In this document: piece after piece, positions 17,605 to 29,471 of the stretch
Layout: each line of letters opens with the position of its first letter
Position numbering within the stretch: position 1 is the stretch's first letter
DNA from: an uncultured Rhodopila sp.
GTDB taxonomy: Bacteria; Pseudomonadota; Alphaproteobacteria; Acetobacterales; Acetobacteraceae
NCBI RefSeq assembly: GCF_903915725.1
Contig: NZ_CAIWTY010000037.1
Location: 34,110-98,109 of the forward strand
DNA: 64,000 nt
Reading direction: 5' to 3'
Program-made: the position numbers and the translations under genes
The notes under the pieces: generated by a model
The model's database searches: none
What the model was told of the DNA's origin: nothing
The model's input: the letters and a program-made list of their open reading frames with translations, nothing else

Positions 17605-18864
17605 TTACCTGAATCGCGCCGCGGAATAAGGGGCCAAATCGAAGGCCGGCGCGCGTCCCGCAACCAGATCCGCGACAACGGCCCCGCTCGTCACCGCGGC
17701 TGCCAGCCCGACATGCCCGTGCCCGAAGGCATGCACCACATCGGAACAACCCGAAGCGAGCCCCAGGCAGGGCAGCCCGTCCGGCGTCGAAGGCCGGTGA
17801 CCCATCCACAGTTTCACCGTCTCCGGCGGCGTATCGGGCGGCAACCCCGGGAAGACTTTGCGGGCAAACTGCAACAGCGCCTCGGCCCGCCGCCAGTTCG
17901 GTGCCGCCTCCAAGCCGGCGAGTTCCACCTGTCCGGCCAGCCGAAGGCCCGCCGGAGTCATCGTGCACGCCATCTTCCCGTCGCTCGGCATCACCGGGTA
18001 GCGCGGCGCGATCCCGGGGTTTTCGATCACGACGTGATAGCCGCGCTCGGATTCCAGCGGCACACGGTCGCCGGCTTCACGCGCCAGAGCCTTCGACCAG
18101 GCGCCCGCCGCGATGACGGCCGTGTCGCAGGCGATCTCGCCACCGCGGGTTTTCACCGCACGGAGACGACCGGCCTCGATCCGGAACCCGGTCGCGCCGG
18201 TCTGCTCGATCGCCGCGCCGAGGTCCGACGCATACCGCGCCAGGGCGGCGGTATAGGCGCCGGGGTCGCGGCACTGGCCGTTCTCCTCGATCAGAATCCC
18301 GAACGTGTAGCGGCGGTCCAGCGCCGGTTCGCGCTGGCGTAGCTCGTCCGCGTCCAGCTCCAGCCAACGCGTGCCATTTTCGCGGCGCACGCGCCAGGAT
18401 AACGCCTCGGCCTCGAATGCGGCGCGGTTGGGGAAGGCGAACAGCACGCCCTGCCGGACGATCAGGTCGCCTACTCCGGCGTCCTCGGCCAGCTTGCGGT
18501 GCAGCGCCGGGCAGTCCGCCACCAGCGGGCGCAGCGCCCGCCCGGTCGCCTCAACCTTCGCCGCGGTGGAGCCGGCGGCGGCGAAACGGCGCAGCCAGGG
18601 CAGCAGCCACGGCAGATAGGACCAGCGGATCGTCAGCGGTCCCAACGGGTCCGCCAGGTAGCCCGGCACCTTCTTCCAAAGCCCGGGCGCCGACATCGGG
18701 ACGACGGAGCTGGGATTGAGCAGCGTGCCGTTGCCGTAGCTGGCCGATTGCTCGCCGCCCGGCACGCCGGGTTCAATGATGGTGACGGCATGACCGTCGC
18801 GCAGCAATGCGATGGCCGAGGCCAGGCCGATAACGCCGCCGCCGATAACAACAACCCGTGTCAT
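17605..18864 (-). CDS. FAD-dependent D-amino acid dehydrogenase-like oxidoreductase
   Basis: 419 residues, DadA/glycine-oxidase fold. The N-terminal FAD-binding motif is VVIGGGVIGLASAIALLRDGHAVTI (GxGxxG), followed by QSASYGNGTLL typical of DadA; the C-terminal GHRPSTPDGLPCLG and FGHGHVGLAAA complete the FAD site. It probably deaminates a D-amino acid or similar amine to a keto acid. Its start overlaps the stop of the upstream peptide/oligopeptide-binding protein by four bases, so uptake and oxidation of one substrate is likely. A 240-base gap lies between it and the cyclase gene. Confidence 0.88.
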   Translation of the reverse strand: MTRVVVIGGGVIGLASAIALLRDGHAVTIIEPGVPGGEQSASYGNGTLLNPSSVVPMSAPGLWKKVPGYLADPLGPLTIRWSYLPWLLPWLRRFAAAGSTAAKVEATGRALRPLVADCPALHRKLAEDAGVGDLIVRQGVLFAFPNRAAFEAEALSWRVRRENGTRWLELDADELRQREPALDRRYTFGILIEENGQCRDPGAYTAALARYASDLGAAIEQTGATGFRIEAGRLRAVKTRGGEIACDTAVIAAGAWSKALAREAGDRVPLESERGYHVVIENPGIAPRYPVMPSDGKMACTMTPAGLRLAGQVELAGLEAAPNWRRAEALLQFARKVFPGLPPDTPPETVKLWMGHRPSTPDGLPCLGLASGCSDVVHAFGHGHVGLAAAVTSGAVVADLVAGRAPAFDLAPYSAARFR

Positions 18865-20441
18865 ACGTCCTTCTTCAGGCCATAGAATTGCGGGAAACCG
18901 TCCGGCACATCCTTCATATAGCCGCGGAAGGCCGTCGGCTGGCTATACATGCCGAGCGGAGCAAACGTCGGATTTTGCCAGAACGCCACCTGCATCTCCT
19001 CGCAGATCCGCTGTTGCGCCGCGAGATCCGGGGCGTCAAACCACGCGCTGTCCAAGGCCTCGATCCGATCGTTCTTCGGCCAGCCGAACCAGGCCGCCTT
19101 GCCGTTGCCACGCAGTGCGATATTCGGAGCAGGGGAGATGTTACCGAACCCGCCGAGCCAGGTGTAGAAGATGTTCCAGCCGCCCTTGTCCACCGGCTCC
19201 ATGCTGGCGCGGCGCTGCACGACCGAGCCCCACTCCAGCGCCTGAAGATCGACGTTGAAGCCGATTTTTGTCAGCGCATCGGTGGCGACCTGAGCCTCCG
19301 CCCAGATCGTCGGTATCGTGGTCGCCGCGAGCACGACGATCTTTTCCCCATTGTAGCCGGCGGCGGCGAGGTCCTTGGTCAGCTTCGCGTAGTCCTTCGG
19401 GCCGCGGGTGATCTCCACGCCGGCGGTGCTGGCCATTGGCGTGCCGGGGACGAACAGGCCGACATCGGTCTTGTAGAGGGAGGGTTCGGCGCCGGCGACC
19501 GCCTCCATCACCTCCTTCTGGTCGATGGCGGCGACAACGACGCGCCGGATCGCCGGGTTGTCGAACGGCGGAAATAACTGGTTGAAGCGGAGGCAGCCGA
19601 TCTCCCCGGTGCGGTCCTTAACGGTGAGGGTGATGTCCTTGCTGGTGCGGAGCTGCGGGATCAGGTCGAAGCTCGGCTGCTCCCACCAATCGATCTCGCC
19701 CTGCCGCAAGGCGGCGGAGGCGGTGGAGGCGTCGGGGATGAAGCTCCAGACGACCCGATCCACGTGGACGATCTTGGGGCCGGCGTTGAAGCTTGGCGTG
19801 CCGCCGGAGCGCGGCACGTAGGCGGGGTTTTTGGCGAATACGACGCGGGAGCCGGGGATGCGCTCATCGGCGATGAAGCGGAACGGGCCGCTGCCGATAG
19901 CTTCGGGGATCTGCTTCATCGCATCGGTTTGTGCCAGCCGTTCCGGCATGATGGCGCAGTAGACCTCGGCCAACGCGGCCGGCAGCAGGGGAAACGGCTT
20001 GCTCAGCCGGAAGCGGATCACCGTGTCGGAGGGGGCGGAGAGCTCGTCCACCCGTTGCATCAGCGCCTGTCCGAACGGGTTGCGCTTGCCGAAGCGGCGG
20101 ATGGAGGCGACGCAATCGCGCGCCAGAACCTTCTGGCCATCGTGGAAGGCCAGGCCGTCGCGCAGGATGAGTTCGCGGGTCCTGCCATCATCCGCGGTGC
20201 GGTCGCCCGCAACCATCTGCGGCTGCACCTGGAATTGGGCGTCGTAGGCATACAGGGTGTCGAACACCGCCAGCGAATAGTTCCGGGTGATATCCGCCGT
20301 GGTCCAGACCGGGTCCAGCGACGCCAGATCGGCGTGGGGAGCGAAGGTGACGGTCTTGGGACCGTCGGCCCGGGCGATGCGCGGGACGGCGAAGGCGGCC
20401 GGGATCGCCGCGGCTGATTGCAGGATCGTGCGTCGCTTCAT
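18861..20441 (-). CDS. ABC transporter substrate-binding protein, peptide/nickel type (family 5)
   Basis: 526 residues. Twin-arginine-like leader MKRRTILQSAAAIPAAFAVPRIARA suggests export by Tat or Sec. The SBP family 5 body follows: the first lobe with DPVWTTADITRNYSLAVFDTLY, SGPFRFI, and RFNQLFPPFDNPAIRRVVVAAIDQKEVM. Family members bind dipeptides, oligopeptides, opines or nickel. No permease or ATPase genes are present nearby, so it would have to share a transporter encoded elsewhere. First gene of a two-gene operon with the DadA-like oxidase. ATG at 20441 chosen over the longer frame. Confidence 0.92.
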   Translation of the reverse strand: MKRRTILQSAAAIPAAFAVPRIARADGPKTVTFAPHADLASLDPVWTTADITRNYSLAVFDTLYAYDAQFQVQPQMVAGDRTADDGRTRELILRDGLAFHDGQKVLARDCVASIRRFGKRNPFGQALMQRVDELSAPSDTVIRFRLSKPFPLLPAALAEVYCAIMPERLAQTDAMKQIPEAIGSGPFRFIADERIPGSRVVFAKNPAYVPRSGGTPSFNAGPKIVHVDRVVWSFIPDASTASAALRQGEIDWWEQPSFDLIPQLRTSKDITLTVKDRTGEIGCLRFNQLFPPFDNPAIRRVVVAAIDQKEVMEAVAGAEPSLYKTDVGLFVPGTPMASTAGVEITRGPKDYAKLTKDLAAAGYNGEKIVVLAATTIPTIWAEAQVATDALTKIGFNVDLQALEWGSVVQRRASMEPVDKGGWNIFYTWLGGFGNISPAPNIALRGNGKAAWFGWPKNDRIEALDSAWFDAPDLAAQQRICEEMQVAFWQNPTFAPLGMYSQPTAFRGYMKDVPDGFPQFYGLKKDV

Positions 20442-20514
20442 CCGGCGTCCTCCTGTTTTCCGAGGCCGATCAGGGTAAGCCGCAAACCGGCACGATACCA
20501 ACCCGGCGTCGCTT

Positions 20515-20597
20515 CATCCCGACGCAGGTCGGCATCGGCGCCCGTTGTGCCTGCGCTCAGCGAAGGGGTGGATGGCGGGCCTTCGCTTGCCATGACC
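20515..20597. repeat. Degenerate short palindromic repeat (type C)
   Basis: CATCCCGACGCAGGTCGGCATC, a diverged loop, then GGGGTGGATGGCGGGC and GCCATGACC. It keeps the outer arms of the family but one core arm has decayed. It lies in the 227-base gap between the hydrolase and the binding-protein gene, which otherwise shows nothing. Confidence 0.6.
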
Positions 20598-20668
20598 CGG
20601 GCGACAACCACAAACTCTTTTCCAGTTCGGCGTGGCCACACACCAGCGTGCTTCGCCCGCCGGGACGA

Positions 20669-21511
20669 TCAATTCGACCGCTGTTTCAGCGCCGCGGCGA
20701 TCAGCGGCGCGGCGGCGTCCGACATGCGCCGCCCGTCATGGCCGACCCCCGGCACGTCGATCACCTGCCAGGCCAGGTTGACGCCGAGGGCTGCGGCTGC
20801 CTCGCGACCGGCGCAAATATAGCTGTGCGCGCGGGCGTGCCGCGTCGGCCCTTGGCGGAGCGACTTCGGGCCGCCGGGGAAGTGTCGTCCGGTGGTCCGG
20901 GTGTCCTCTGTCCCCGCCATGATCGTCAGCGGGAATTGCAGCAGCGCCGGCAGGTCCGCCGCGGTGAAATCCGTCGCGCCGAGGCCCCAGGGCCAGTCGA
21001 TCGACAGGTCGGGCATCGCATAGGTGCCGGCGTTGGCGCTTACCGCGACCGCGACGTGCTCCCGATACCCGAACGACAGCATGCGGTGGACGAACTGGCC
21101 GCCCGCCGAGTGGCCGAACAGGCCGTAGCCATGCGCCGTCGTGATCCCCTGCTCGTGCAAAGCGGCGAACAGGCGGCTATCGATGCCGAAGGTCCAATCA
21201 AGCCGCGGATTCGCCGCGCCATCCGCCGCACGGAGATTGCCGAAATTGTACCAGAGGTGCTCCGGGAAGGCGGCGTGCGGGAACTCGATGGCGATCGCCA
21301 GAAAGCCCCGGTCCACATGCGGCATCCAGTAGTCGCGGTAGTCCCGGCCGTTGCGGTTGACGCCGTGGTGGACGAACAGGACGGGCATGCCGGGATGCCA
21401 TGCAGCGGGGCAGGCCGCGTGCAGGATCAGCAACCGGCCGGGGAACGCAGGGTCGCAATAGGGCAGGGACACCGCCCCCGCGGTTGCAGCCAGCGGCGTC
21501 AGGTCGGTCAT
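20669..21511 (-). CDS. Alpha/beta hydrolase, PHB-depolymerase/esterase-like
   Basis: 280 residues. The nucleophile elbow is GHSAGG with S135; D203 in MAGTEDTRT and H258 in PGVGHDG complete a catalytic triad in the expected order. VLFVHHGVNRNGRDYRDYW and the FGIDSRLF segment resemble poly(3-hydroxyalkanoate) depolymerase-like esterases. No signal peptide, so cytoplasmic. Substrate unknown. Confidence 0.82.
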   Translation of the reverse strand: MTDLTPLAATAGAVSLPYCDPAFPGRLLILHAACPAAWHPGMPVLFVHHGVNRNGRDYRDYWMPHVDRGFLAIAIEFPHAAFPEHLWYNFGNLRAADGAANPRLDWTFGIDSRLFAALHEQGITTAHGYGLFGHSAGGQFVHRMLSFGYREHVAVAVSANAGTYAMPDLSIDWPWGLGATDFTAADLPALLQFPLTIMAGTEDTRTTGRHFPGGPKSLRQGPTRHARAHSYICAGREAAAALGVNLAWQVIDVPGVGHDGRRMSDAAAPLIAAALKQRSN

Positions 21512-21771
21512 TGTCCGCTGTCTCCGGGAGTGCCGCCGGTTGTTGCGGGCGCAATCAAACCAACCGAACGTTTCAGTGCATTTCGTAAAGATGCCGCTCT
21601 GCTCATGATCGGATCTCTGGCCGCGGCAACAATTGCTTGGTGGTCCGGCTGTGATGCGTTAGCAACCTCGCGAACACGTGTTTGGGGGAGGCTGGGATTA
21701 TAATAGAATCGGGCCGGATCTTCGTGGCCTTGCGAAAGGACGGTCCTGCGAAAGCGGCCGGCCGATCGGCG

Positions 21772-21936
21772 ATGTATCACGCGGTGACCCCGGGTTGTCG
21801 GATGGCGCTGTGCGCGACCGAGCCGGGTGCTGCTTCCGGTTGGGCGGAGCCGTCGTCCGAAACGGTCACCTGCCGGATCTGCCTGGGCAAGCTGGAGCGT
21901 CTGCGAAACCGCGGGTTTGGCGGCGGAATCCCTTAG
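21772..21936 (+). CDS. Small Cys-rich protein, possible zinc ribbon
   Basis: 54 residues from the ATG at 21772; the frame is open back to a TTG at 21682 (84 residues), so the start is uncertain. It shows HAVTPGCRMALCATEPG, a central tryptophan, then VTCRICLGKLERLRN. Paired cysteines ending in TCxxCLxxLE resemble short zinc-binding hypothetical proteins found scattered in bacteria. No ribosome site is convincing. Function unknown; it could be a chance frame. Confidence 0.45.
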   Translation: MYHAVTPGCRMALCATEPGAASGWAEPSSETVTCRICLGKLERLRNRGFGGGIP

Positions 21937-21961
21937 CGCCGGCTCCGGCGGCGGGTTTCGG

Positions 21962-22159
21962 CTAATCGTTTGCGTTGGCGGTTTGGTATTCAGGCGAAGC
22001 CTCGCCGGCGCCGTCCAACCGTCGGTCCTGTGCGATCCATGCCTCGGCTTCCGCTTCTGAACTGAAGCCCAACATGGTCTGTCGCGCGCCGTCGGCGCCC
22101 GCCACCGTGATATTGAAGCCGGATCCATCCCCGTTCGGGACAATGATGTATTGGGTCAT
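21962..22159 (-). CDS. Small conserved hypothetical protein
   Basis: 65 residues: MTQYIIVPNGDGSGFNITVAG, then RQTMLGFSSEAEAEAWIAQDRRLD and a polar tail. The pattern (two beta strands, then SEAEAEAWIAQDR helix) matches a short family I remember from alphaproteobacteria without a known function. The longer frame to 22351 is not family-like. It ends 25 bases from the stop of the small Cys protein on the other strand. Confidence 0.65.
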   Translation of the reverse strand: MTQYIIVPNGDGSGFNITVAGADGARQTMLGFSSEAEAEAWIAQDRRLDGAGEASPEYQTANAND

Positions 22160-22429
22160 TGCAGCTATATGGCCCATGCGGACCAGGATTGCATCGGGAA
22201 CACACCTGCCTATCCGAGAGTTTTGCCGCAGCGCGCGGGCCGGCGCTTTCATGTCGGCTGGCGGATGATTGTTGCGCCGAGCGCGGCTATACACGCATTT
22301 CATTGAGAACGGCACTGAAAATGCTGATAAAATGGTCCGCCCTTGGATCAACGGTGGTGCAGTTTCGGCTGCCGCCGTCTATCGAGCGGCACCGCCGGAC
22401 GCGGTTCGGGATCGGGTTATTGCGCAGAG

Positions 22430-22634
22430 CCAACCAGCGGCGGCCGCCCGCACCGCGATGACGGCAAATGGTGTCGGCGTTGCTGCTGACGTCGTGGTGG
22501 CCGAAGGGCCACCATCCACGCCTTACGGTGATGACGCGAGCCAAGGCGTGGATGGCGGGCGACCGAGCACGCGAGAGGGCTGCGCCCGCCATGACGTCCA
22601 TCGGCACGTGCCGCGCCGGGCATTTGCATGGTAG
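22430..22634. repeat. Dispersed repeat type B, copy 2
   Basis: 205 bp, nearly identical to 3419-3604 except for about 19 extra bases near 22562-22580. Like copy 1 it begins directly after GCGCAGAG, but here no hairpin arm follows on the right. Internal core CATCCACGCCTTA / AAGGCGTGGATG. It occupies the 512-base gap 22160-22671, where no gene is supportable. Confidence 0.85.
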
Positions 22635-22671
22635 AACCAGAAAAAAGATCGAGTTTCGGCACTCGTGCCAT

Positions 22672-23106
22672 CTACGGCCCGGACTCCCGGCAGGCTCGAA
22701 GCACGTACATCAGAGGCAGTGATGGCCTGTCTCCGGGCATGCGGTACATGCCGTCATCGGTTCGTTCCATCATCGTCCATTGCGGTATGACGTCGCGGTC
22801 GAGTTCGCGCAAAGCGGTGATCCTGAACCCGGCGTCCGCCAAAGCGGTGACGACCTCACCGAGCGGATGGTTCCATTGCACCGTCGGTGTCGCGGCGGCG
22901 GGGGCCGATGTATCGGCGTAGGTGATGCCGCCGGCTTCGCGATAGCCTTCAGCCGGCGCGAAATACCCGCCCCGGATGACGATATCGGCCGGTGCGCCTG
23001 CCTCGATCAGCCATTTTACCGGATGGAAGTCGAACAAATACAGTTCGCCGCCGGGGCGGAGCAAATCGCGCACCACCTCCGCCCATGCTTTCATATCCGG
23101 AAGCCA
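22672..23106 (-). pseudogene. Remnant of a class I SAM-dependent methyltransferase
   Basis: The frame encodes only the C-terminal part of the family: WLPDMKAWAEVVRDLLRPGGELYLFDFHPVKW (motif after strand 4 through strand 5), then the C-terminal lobe to YVLRACRESGP. The SAM-binding GxGxG strand and everything before it are missing. The codons upstream of 23106 are not family-like and run into the palindromic repeat at 23152-23230. The gene was therefore probably truncated by deletion or repeat insertion. An open frame to 23178 remains but cannot make an active enzyme. Confidence 0.75.
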
Positions 23107-23151
23107 GCGACGCTCAACAATGACCGCTTCGGTCGGGCGTCCTTCCCTCCT

Positions 23152-23230
23152 CGTCATGGCCAGGCTTGTCCGGGCCACCTATACCAGCAGCCTGCCGCGA
23201 CAGGTGGCCCGAAAAAGCCGGGCCATGACG
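23152..23230. repeat. Palindromic repeat type D
   Basis: CGTCATGGCC at the left pairs perfectly with GGCCATGACG at the right, and GGGCCACCT...AGGTGGCCC pair inside. It lies at the broken 5' side of the methyltransferase remnant and 81 bases beyond the coxM stop, so it could also act as a hairpin after the cox operon. Confidence 0.7.
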
Positions 23231-23310
23231 GGCCAAAGTCAGCCGCCCGATTCGCTTATTCTTGGGCGTCGCCTTAGGTCGTTTCACGCATCTAACCGTC
23301 GCCGAACCGG

Positions 23311-24105
23311 TCAGGCGGCTTTCGCGACCGCCCGTTTCGACACGACCCCGATAAGATGCGCCCGATACTCCGGACTGGCGTGAATGTCGCCGTTCAGGCC
23401 GTCCGCCGGCGTCGCAATCCCGGCAATCGCTTCGGGCGCAAAATTCGCTGACAGCGCCTTCTCGAACTCCGCGTGCCGGAACACGCCGCCCTGGCCCGCG
23501 CCGGTGATCGCCAGGCGCACGCCCGACGGGAATTTCGCTACGAACACGCCCACGATGGCATAGCGGGAGGCCGGATTGCGAAACTTCTCGTAAGCCGATT
23601 TCTGCGGAATCGGCAGCTCCACAGATGTAATGATCTCGCCCGGCTCCAGCGCCGTGGTGAACATGCCCTGGAAGAACTCTTCCGCCGGGATCGAGCGTCG
23701 ATCGGTCTTGATCGTTCCACCCAGGGCGAGCACGGCGGAGGGGTAGCATGCCGCCGGATCGTTATTGGCCAGCGACCCGCCGATGGTGCCGCGATGCCGC
23801 ACCGCTTCATCGCCGATCAGAGATGCCTGATGTTGGAGACCGGGGATTTTGGATTTAATGTCGGGGTTTGCGGCGATCGTTGCGTGCGTAGTCATGGCGC
23901 CGATGGTGACCGTGTCGCCGGACACGGTGATGCCGGTCAGGCCGAGTTTGGCCAAATCCACGACGGTGGACGGCCGGTTCAGCCGCTGCTTCAGCACCGG
24001 AATGAAGGTCTGACCGCCGGCCAGTGCCTTGGCGTCCGGATCGGCTGACAGCACCTTCACGGCATCGGCCAGGCTGCCGGGCTTCTCGTATGCGAAATCG
24101 TACAT
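23311..24105 (-). CDS. coxM: Molybdenum hydroxylase FAD subunit, CoxM type
   Basis: 264 residues. Medium subunit of the xanthine oxidase/CO dehydrogenase family, carrying FAD that passes electrons from the Fe-S subunit. The two FAD motifs are present: AGGQTFIPVLKQRL at about 30-43 and RHRGTIGGSLANNDPA at about 103-118. Last gene of the coxS-coxL-coxM operon, 23 bases after coxL. No signal peptide. Confidence 0.92.
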   Translation of the reverse strand: MYDFAYEKPGSLADAVKVLSADPDAKALAGGQTFIPVLKQRLNRPSTVVDLAKLGLTGITVSGDTVTIGAMTTHATIAANPDIKSKIPGLQHQASLIGDEAVRHRGTIGGSLANNDPAACYPSAVLALGGTIKTDRRSIPAEEFFQGMFTTALEPGEIITSVELPIPQKSAYEKFRNPASRYAIVGVFVAKFPSGVRLAITGAGQGGVFRHAEFEKALSANFAPEAIAGIATPADGLNGDIHASPEYRAHLIGVVSKRAVAKAA

Positions 24106-24128
24106 CTTGATGTTCCCTTTTGCCTTCG

Positions 24129-26510
<2,382 letters not shown>

Positions 26511-26539
26511 GGTCGTACTCCCTTTGTGCCGCGCGGCGC

Positions 26540-27025
<486 letters not shown>

Positions 27026-27343
27026 TCGTTCTCCCTTTCGTCGTGTCGCAGTTTCTGGACCTCGGGACGCCGAAGGCAGTGACTGGTCTTGGCCTGGACG
27101 TTCCGTTGGCGGCGAGTGTGGCCATTTTGGCCGGGTTTGGTCAAGCGGGGGGCCTCCGGCGCTGCCGGCCCCGCAAATCCCCGACCCGGCGTTGAGGCGA
27201 ACCACCATTCAGCACCGTCCTTTTCTGGTTTCCACACCGATGTTGTCGTGCCGTTACGGGTCGTTTTGATCTGGATCAATGGCGGCACGCCGCTACGGGC
27301 ACAGATACAAGCCAATCCAGACATTGATTGGAAAGCCGAAAGC
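27026..27343. other. Divergent promoter region, 318 bases, no gene
   Basis: Separates coxS (minus) from the DUF1847 gene (plus) and should hold both promoters. I see no inverted repeat of note or small coding frame with a ribosome site here. The plus frame is open to 27089 but unlike the protein family. Confidence 0.5.
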
Positions 27344-28045
27344 ATGGATTACGAAGATCCCGCCTGCGCCTATTGCCCCTCAACCGTACGCGCCTGCCGC
27401 GACGGGGAGGCCGAGAGCGGCGGTCCCGGCTTCTGCCCGAGCAAGGTGGATCCGGAAACCCAGGCCGTGGCACGGGCGCTTTACGACGACCCGGAGACGC
27501 TCCGGATTGCGCAAGTCGCGGCGAGAGTCGAATCCGAAGGCTACTGCAAATGGACCCGCGTCGAGGAGATCGTGCAGTTCTCCAAGAAAATGGGCTTCCG
27601 CAAAATCGGCATCGCCAATTGCATCAGCTTCATCGAACACGCCTATATCCTGTCCGGCATCCTGGAAAGCCACGGCTTCGAAGTCGTCTCCGTTGCCTGC
27701 AAGAACGGCAATATCCCGAAGGAGGATATCGGCCTGGAGGATTCCGAGAAGATCAGGCCGGGCGGTTTCGAGCCGTTGTGCAACCCGATTTCCCAGGCTG
27801 AAATGCTGAATGCCCATGGCAGCGAGTTCAATGTCGTGATGGGGCTCTGCATTGGGCACGACAGCCTGTTCTTCAAATACGCCAAGGGCCTGAGCACTGT
27901 GCTGGTGGCAAAGGACCGCGTGCTGGGTCATAACCCGGTGGCCGCGCTGCATCTTGCGGACAGCTACTACCAGCGCCTGTGGGGGCCGGAAAAGCCGGCC
28001 AAGCCGCCGTCGCTGCCGGTGGCGGGGCGCCGCAAGCCGGCCTGA
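27344..28045 (+). CDS. DUF1847 family metal-binding protein
   Basis: 233 residues. Begins MDYEDPACAYCPSTVRAC with a CxxC...C cluster and PGFCPSKVDPETQ, then a Rossmann-like part (MGFRKIGIANCISFIEHAYIL, SHGFEVVSVACKNG) and CNPISQAEMLNAHGSEFNVVMGLCIGHDSLF. At least eight cysteines suggest an Fe-S or other metal site. The family occurs in anaerobes and phototrophs and has no established role. It is divergent from coxS; a link to the Mo enzyme is only a guess from position. ATG at 27344 fits the family start. Confidence 0.85.
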   Translation: MDYEDPACAYCPSTVRACRDGEAESGGPGFCPSKVDPETQAVARALYDDPETLRIAQVAARVESEGYCKWTRVEEIVQFSKKMGFRKIGIANCISFIEHAYILSGILESHGFEVVSVACKNGNIPKEDIGLEDSEKIRPGGFEPLCNPISQAEMLNAHGSEFNVVMGLCIGHDSLFFKYAKGLSTVLVAKDRVLGHNPVAALHLADSYYQRLWGPEKPAKPPSLPVAGRRKPA

Positions 28046-28050
28046 GCCGC

Positions 28051-28095
28051 GGGCGCGGGCCAAGCGGGCGCAGGCCAAGCGGGCGCAGGCCAAGG
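28051..28095. repeat. Three tandem copies of a 15-bp unit
   Basis: GGGCGC(G/A)GGCCAAGC repeated at 28051-28065, 28066-28080 and 28081-28095, with a decayed fourth start to about 28107. It fills the 67 bases between the convergent DUF1847 and phospholipase-D-like genes. Probably a replication-slippage tract with no coding role. Confidence 0.85.
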
Positions 28096-28112
28096 GGTCG
28101 CAGGGCCGGGGG

Positions 28113-29471
28113 CTACATCCAGTACTCCCAGGCCCGCGCCTCGATCTCCCGCATCCGTTCCTTCAGCGGCCGCTGCTTCCAGCGGTCCAGCTCTATCGGC
28201 CGCGACGCATCCATATACTGCCGGATCAGAGCCTCCACCTGGGCCGCCGTGTCATGGCCCAGGATCACCGCATCGACCTCGTTATTGAACACCACGCTGC
28301 GGCGGTCGAGGTTGGATGAGCCGACGACCGTCCAGGTGTCGTCCACCACCGCCAGCTTGGCGTGAATAACGGCGTCGCGCATCTCGTAGATCTTCGCGCC
28401 CGCTTCCAGCAGGTCGCCGTACGACGCCCGTGCCGCATACACAGCGGCCTGCACGTCGCTGAACGCCGGGGCGACGATGCGCACATCGATCCCGGCGCGG
28501 CTGATCGCCGCCAGTTCCTCGCGTTCCTGGTGCGGCGGCACGAAGTAGCCGCTGGTCAGCCAGACCCGGCGGCGGGCGTTGCGCATCGCGGTCAGCAGCG
28601 AGGCGTAATACAGCGGCTGTTGATCGCCCGGGGAACTGCCGATGATCCGGATGGTCTGGACGCCGGTGCGTGGCAGCGGCGGGAAATAGTCCGCCGGTTC
28701 CGCGGCGGGCGCCTTCTGCTCGCGCCAGGTGCCGAAGAACAGTTTTTGCAGCTCGGCCACCGCCGGCCCTTCGATGCGCACCGCCGCATCCCGCCAGTAG
28801 GCGTGCCTGGTGTTGCCGTCGGGGGGGATGCCGGCGCTCGGCGGGTTTTCATACGCCTTGTCCAGGTTGATCCCGCCGGTGAAGCCAACGCGGCCGTCCA
28901 CCACCATGATCTTGCGATGGTCGCGGTCGTTCGGCGCCCAGCCGGTGCGCGCCTGGAGCGGGTCGATCGGATTGAACGCGATCACCTTCGCGCCGGCCTT
29001 GCGCAGAGTGTCAAAGAAGGCCGCGGGCGTGTCGCGCGAACCGTACGCGTCATAGATCATGTTGACGTTGACCCCCGCGCCGAGGCGATCCAGCAGGATC
29101 TCCGCGAGCTGCGTTCCGCCTGAGGTGATGTCGGCGAGGATGAAGTATTCCAGGTTGATGCTGTCGCTGGCCGCGCTCAGCGCCTGGAACATCGCTTCAA
29201 ACGCCTGTGCCCCGCCCGGCAGTAATGTGACGGTATTGCCGGAGACGATCGGGCTGTCCGATAATCCACGCTGCAGATCGTATTGGGTCTGGAGCGCGTC
29301 AGTGCCGCTCTGCTGTCCGGGGGGCGCGGCATCGCGGCGCCCGGGGAGGGCGATGTCGCGGCCGGTCAACTCGCCGATGTCCGGCACGGCGGCGCACCGC
29401 GTCAAGACCGCGGTAGCCGCGAGCGTGGCGAACTGCCTGCGGTCGAGGTTGGGCGGTCGGATCAGCGGCAC
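28113..29471 (-). CDS. Phospholipase D / cardiolipin synthase-like protein
   Basis: 452 residues with two HKD motifs: HRKIMVVDG in the first half (after APNDRD) and HAKLAVVDD in the second (followed by GSSNLDRRS). That is the double-HKD layout of bacterial cardiolipin synthases, which join phospholipids at the membrane. N-terminal RRQFATLAATAVLTRCAAVP looks like an export signal, possibly twin-arginine or lipoprotein-like, though the lipobox is poor. The C-terminus REIEARAWEYWM is typical of the synthase group. The frame starts with GTG at 29471. Confidence 0.85.
   Translation of the reverse strand: MPLIRPPNLDRRQFATLAATAVLTRCAAVPDIGELTGRDIALPGRRDAAPPGQQSGTDALQTQYDLQRGLSDSPIVSGNTVTLLPGGAQAFEAMFQALSAASDSINLEYFILADITSGGTQLAEILLDRLGAGVNVNMIYDAYGSRDTPAAFFDTLRKAGAKVIAFNPIDPLQARTGWAPNDRDHRKIMVVDGRVGFTGGINLDKAYENPPSAGIPPDGNTRHAYWRDAAVRIEGPAVAELQKLFFGTWREQKAPAAEPADYFPPLPRTGVQTIRIIGSSPGDQQPLYYASLLTAMRNARRRVWLTSGYFVPPHQEREELAAISRAGIDVRIVAPAFSDVQAAVYAARASYGDLLEAGAKIYEMRDAVIHAKLAVVDDTWTVVGSSNLDRRSVVFNNEVDAVILGHDTAAQVEALIRQYMDASRPIELDRWKQRPLKERMREIEARAWEYWM

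Noticed and set aside
20442..20668. Missing permease genes for the peptide-type binding protein
   Set aside because: The space holds only a degenerate repeat; no membrane protein frame is present on either strand.
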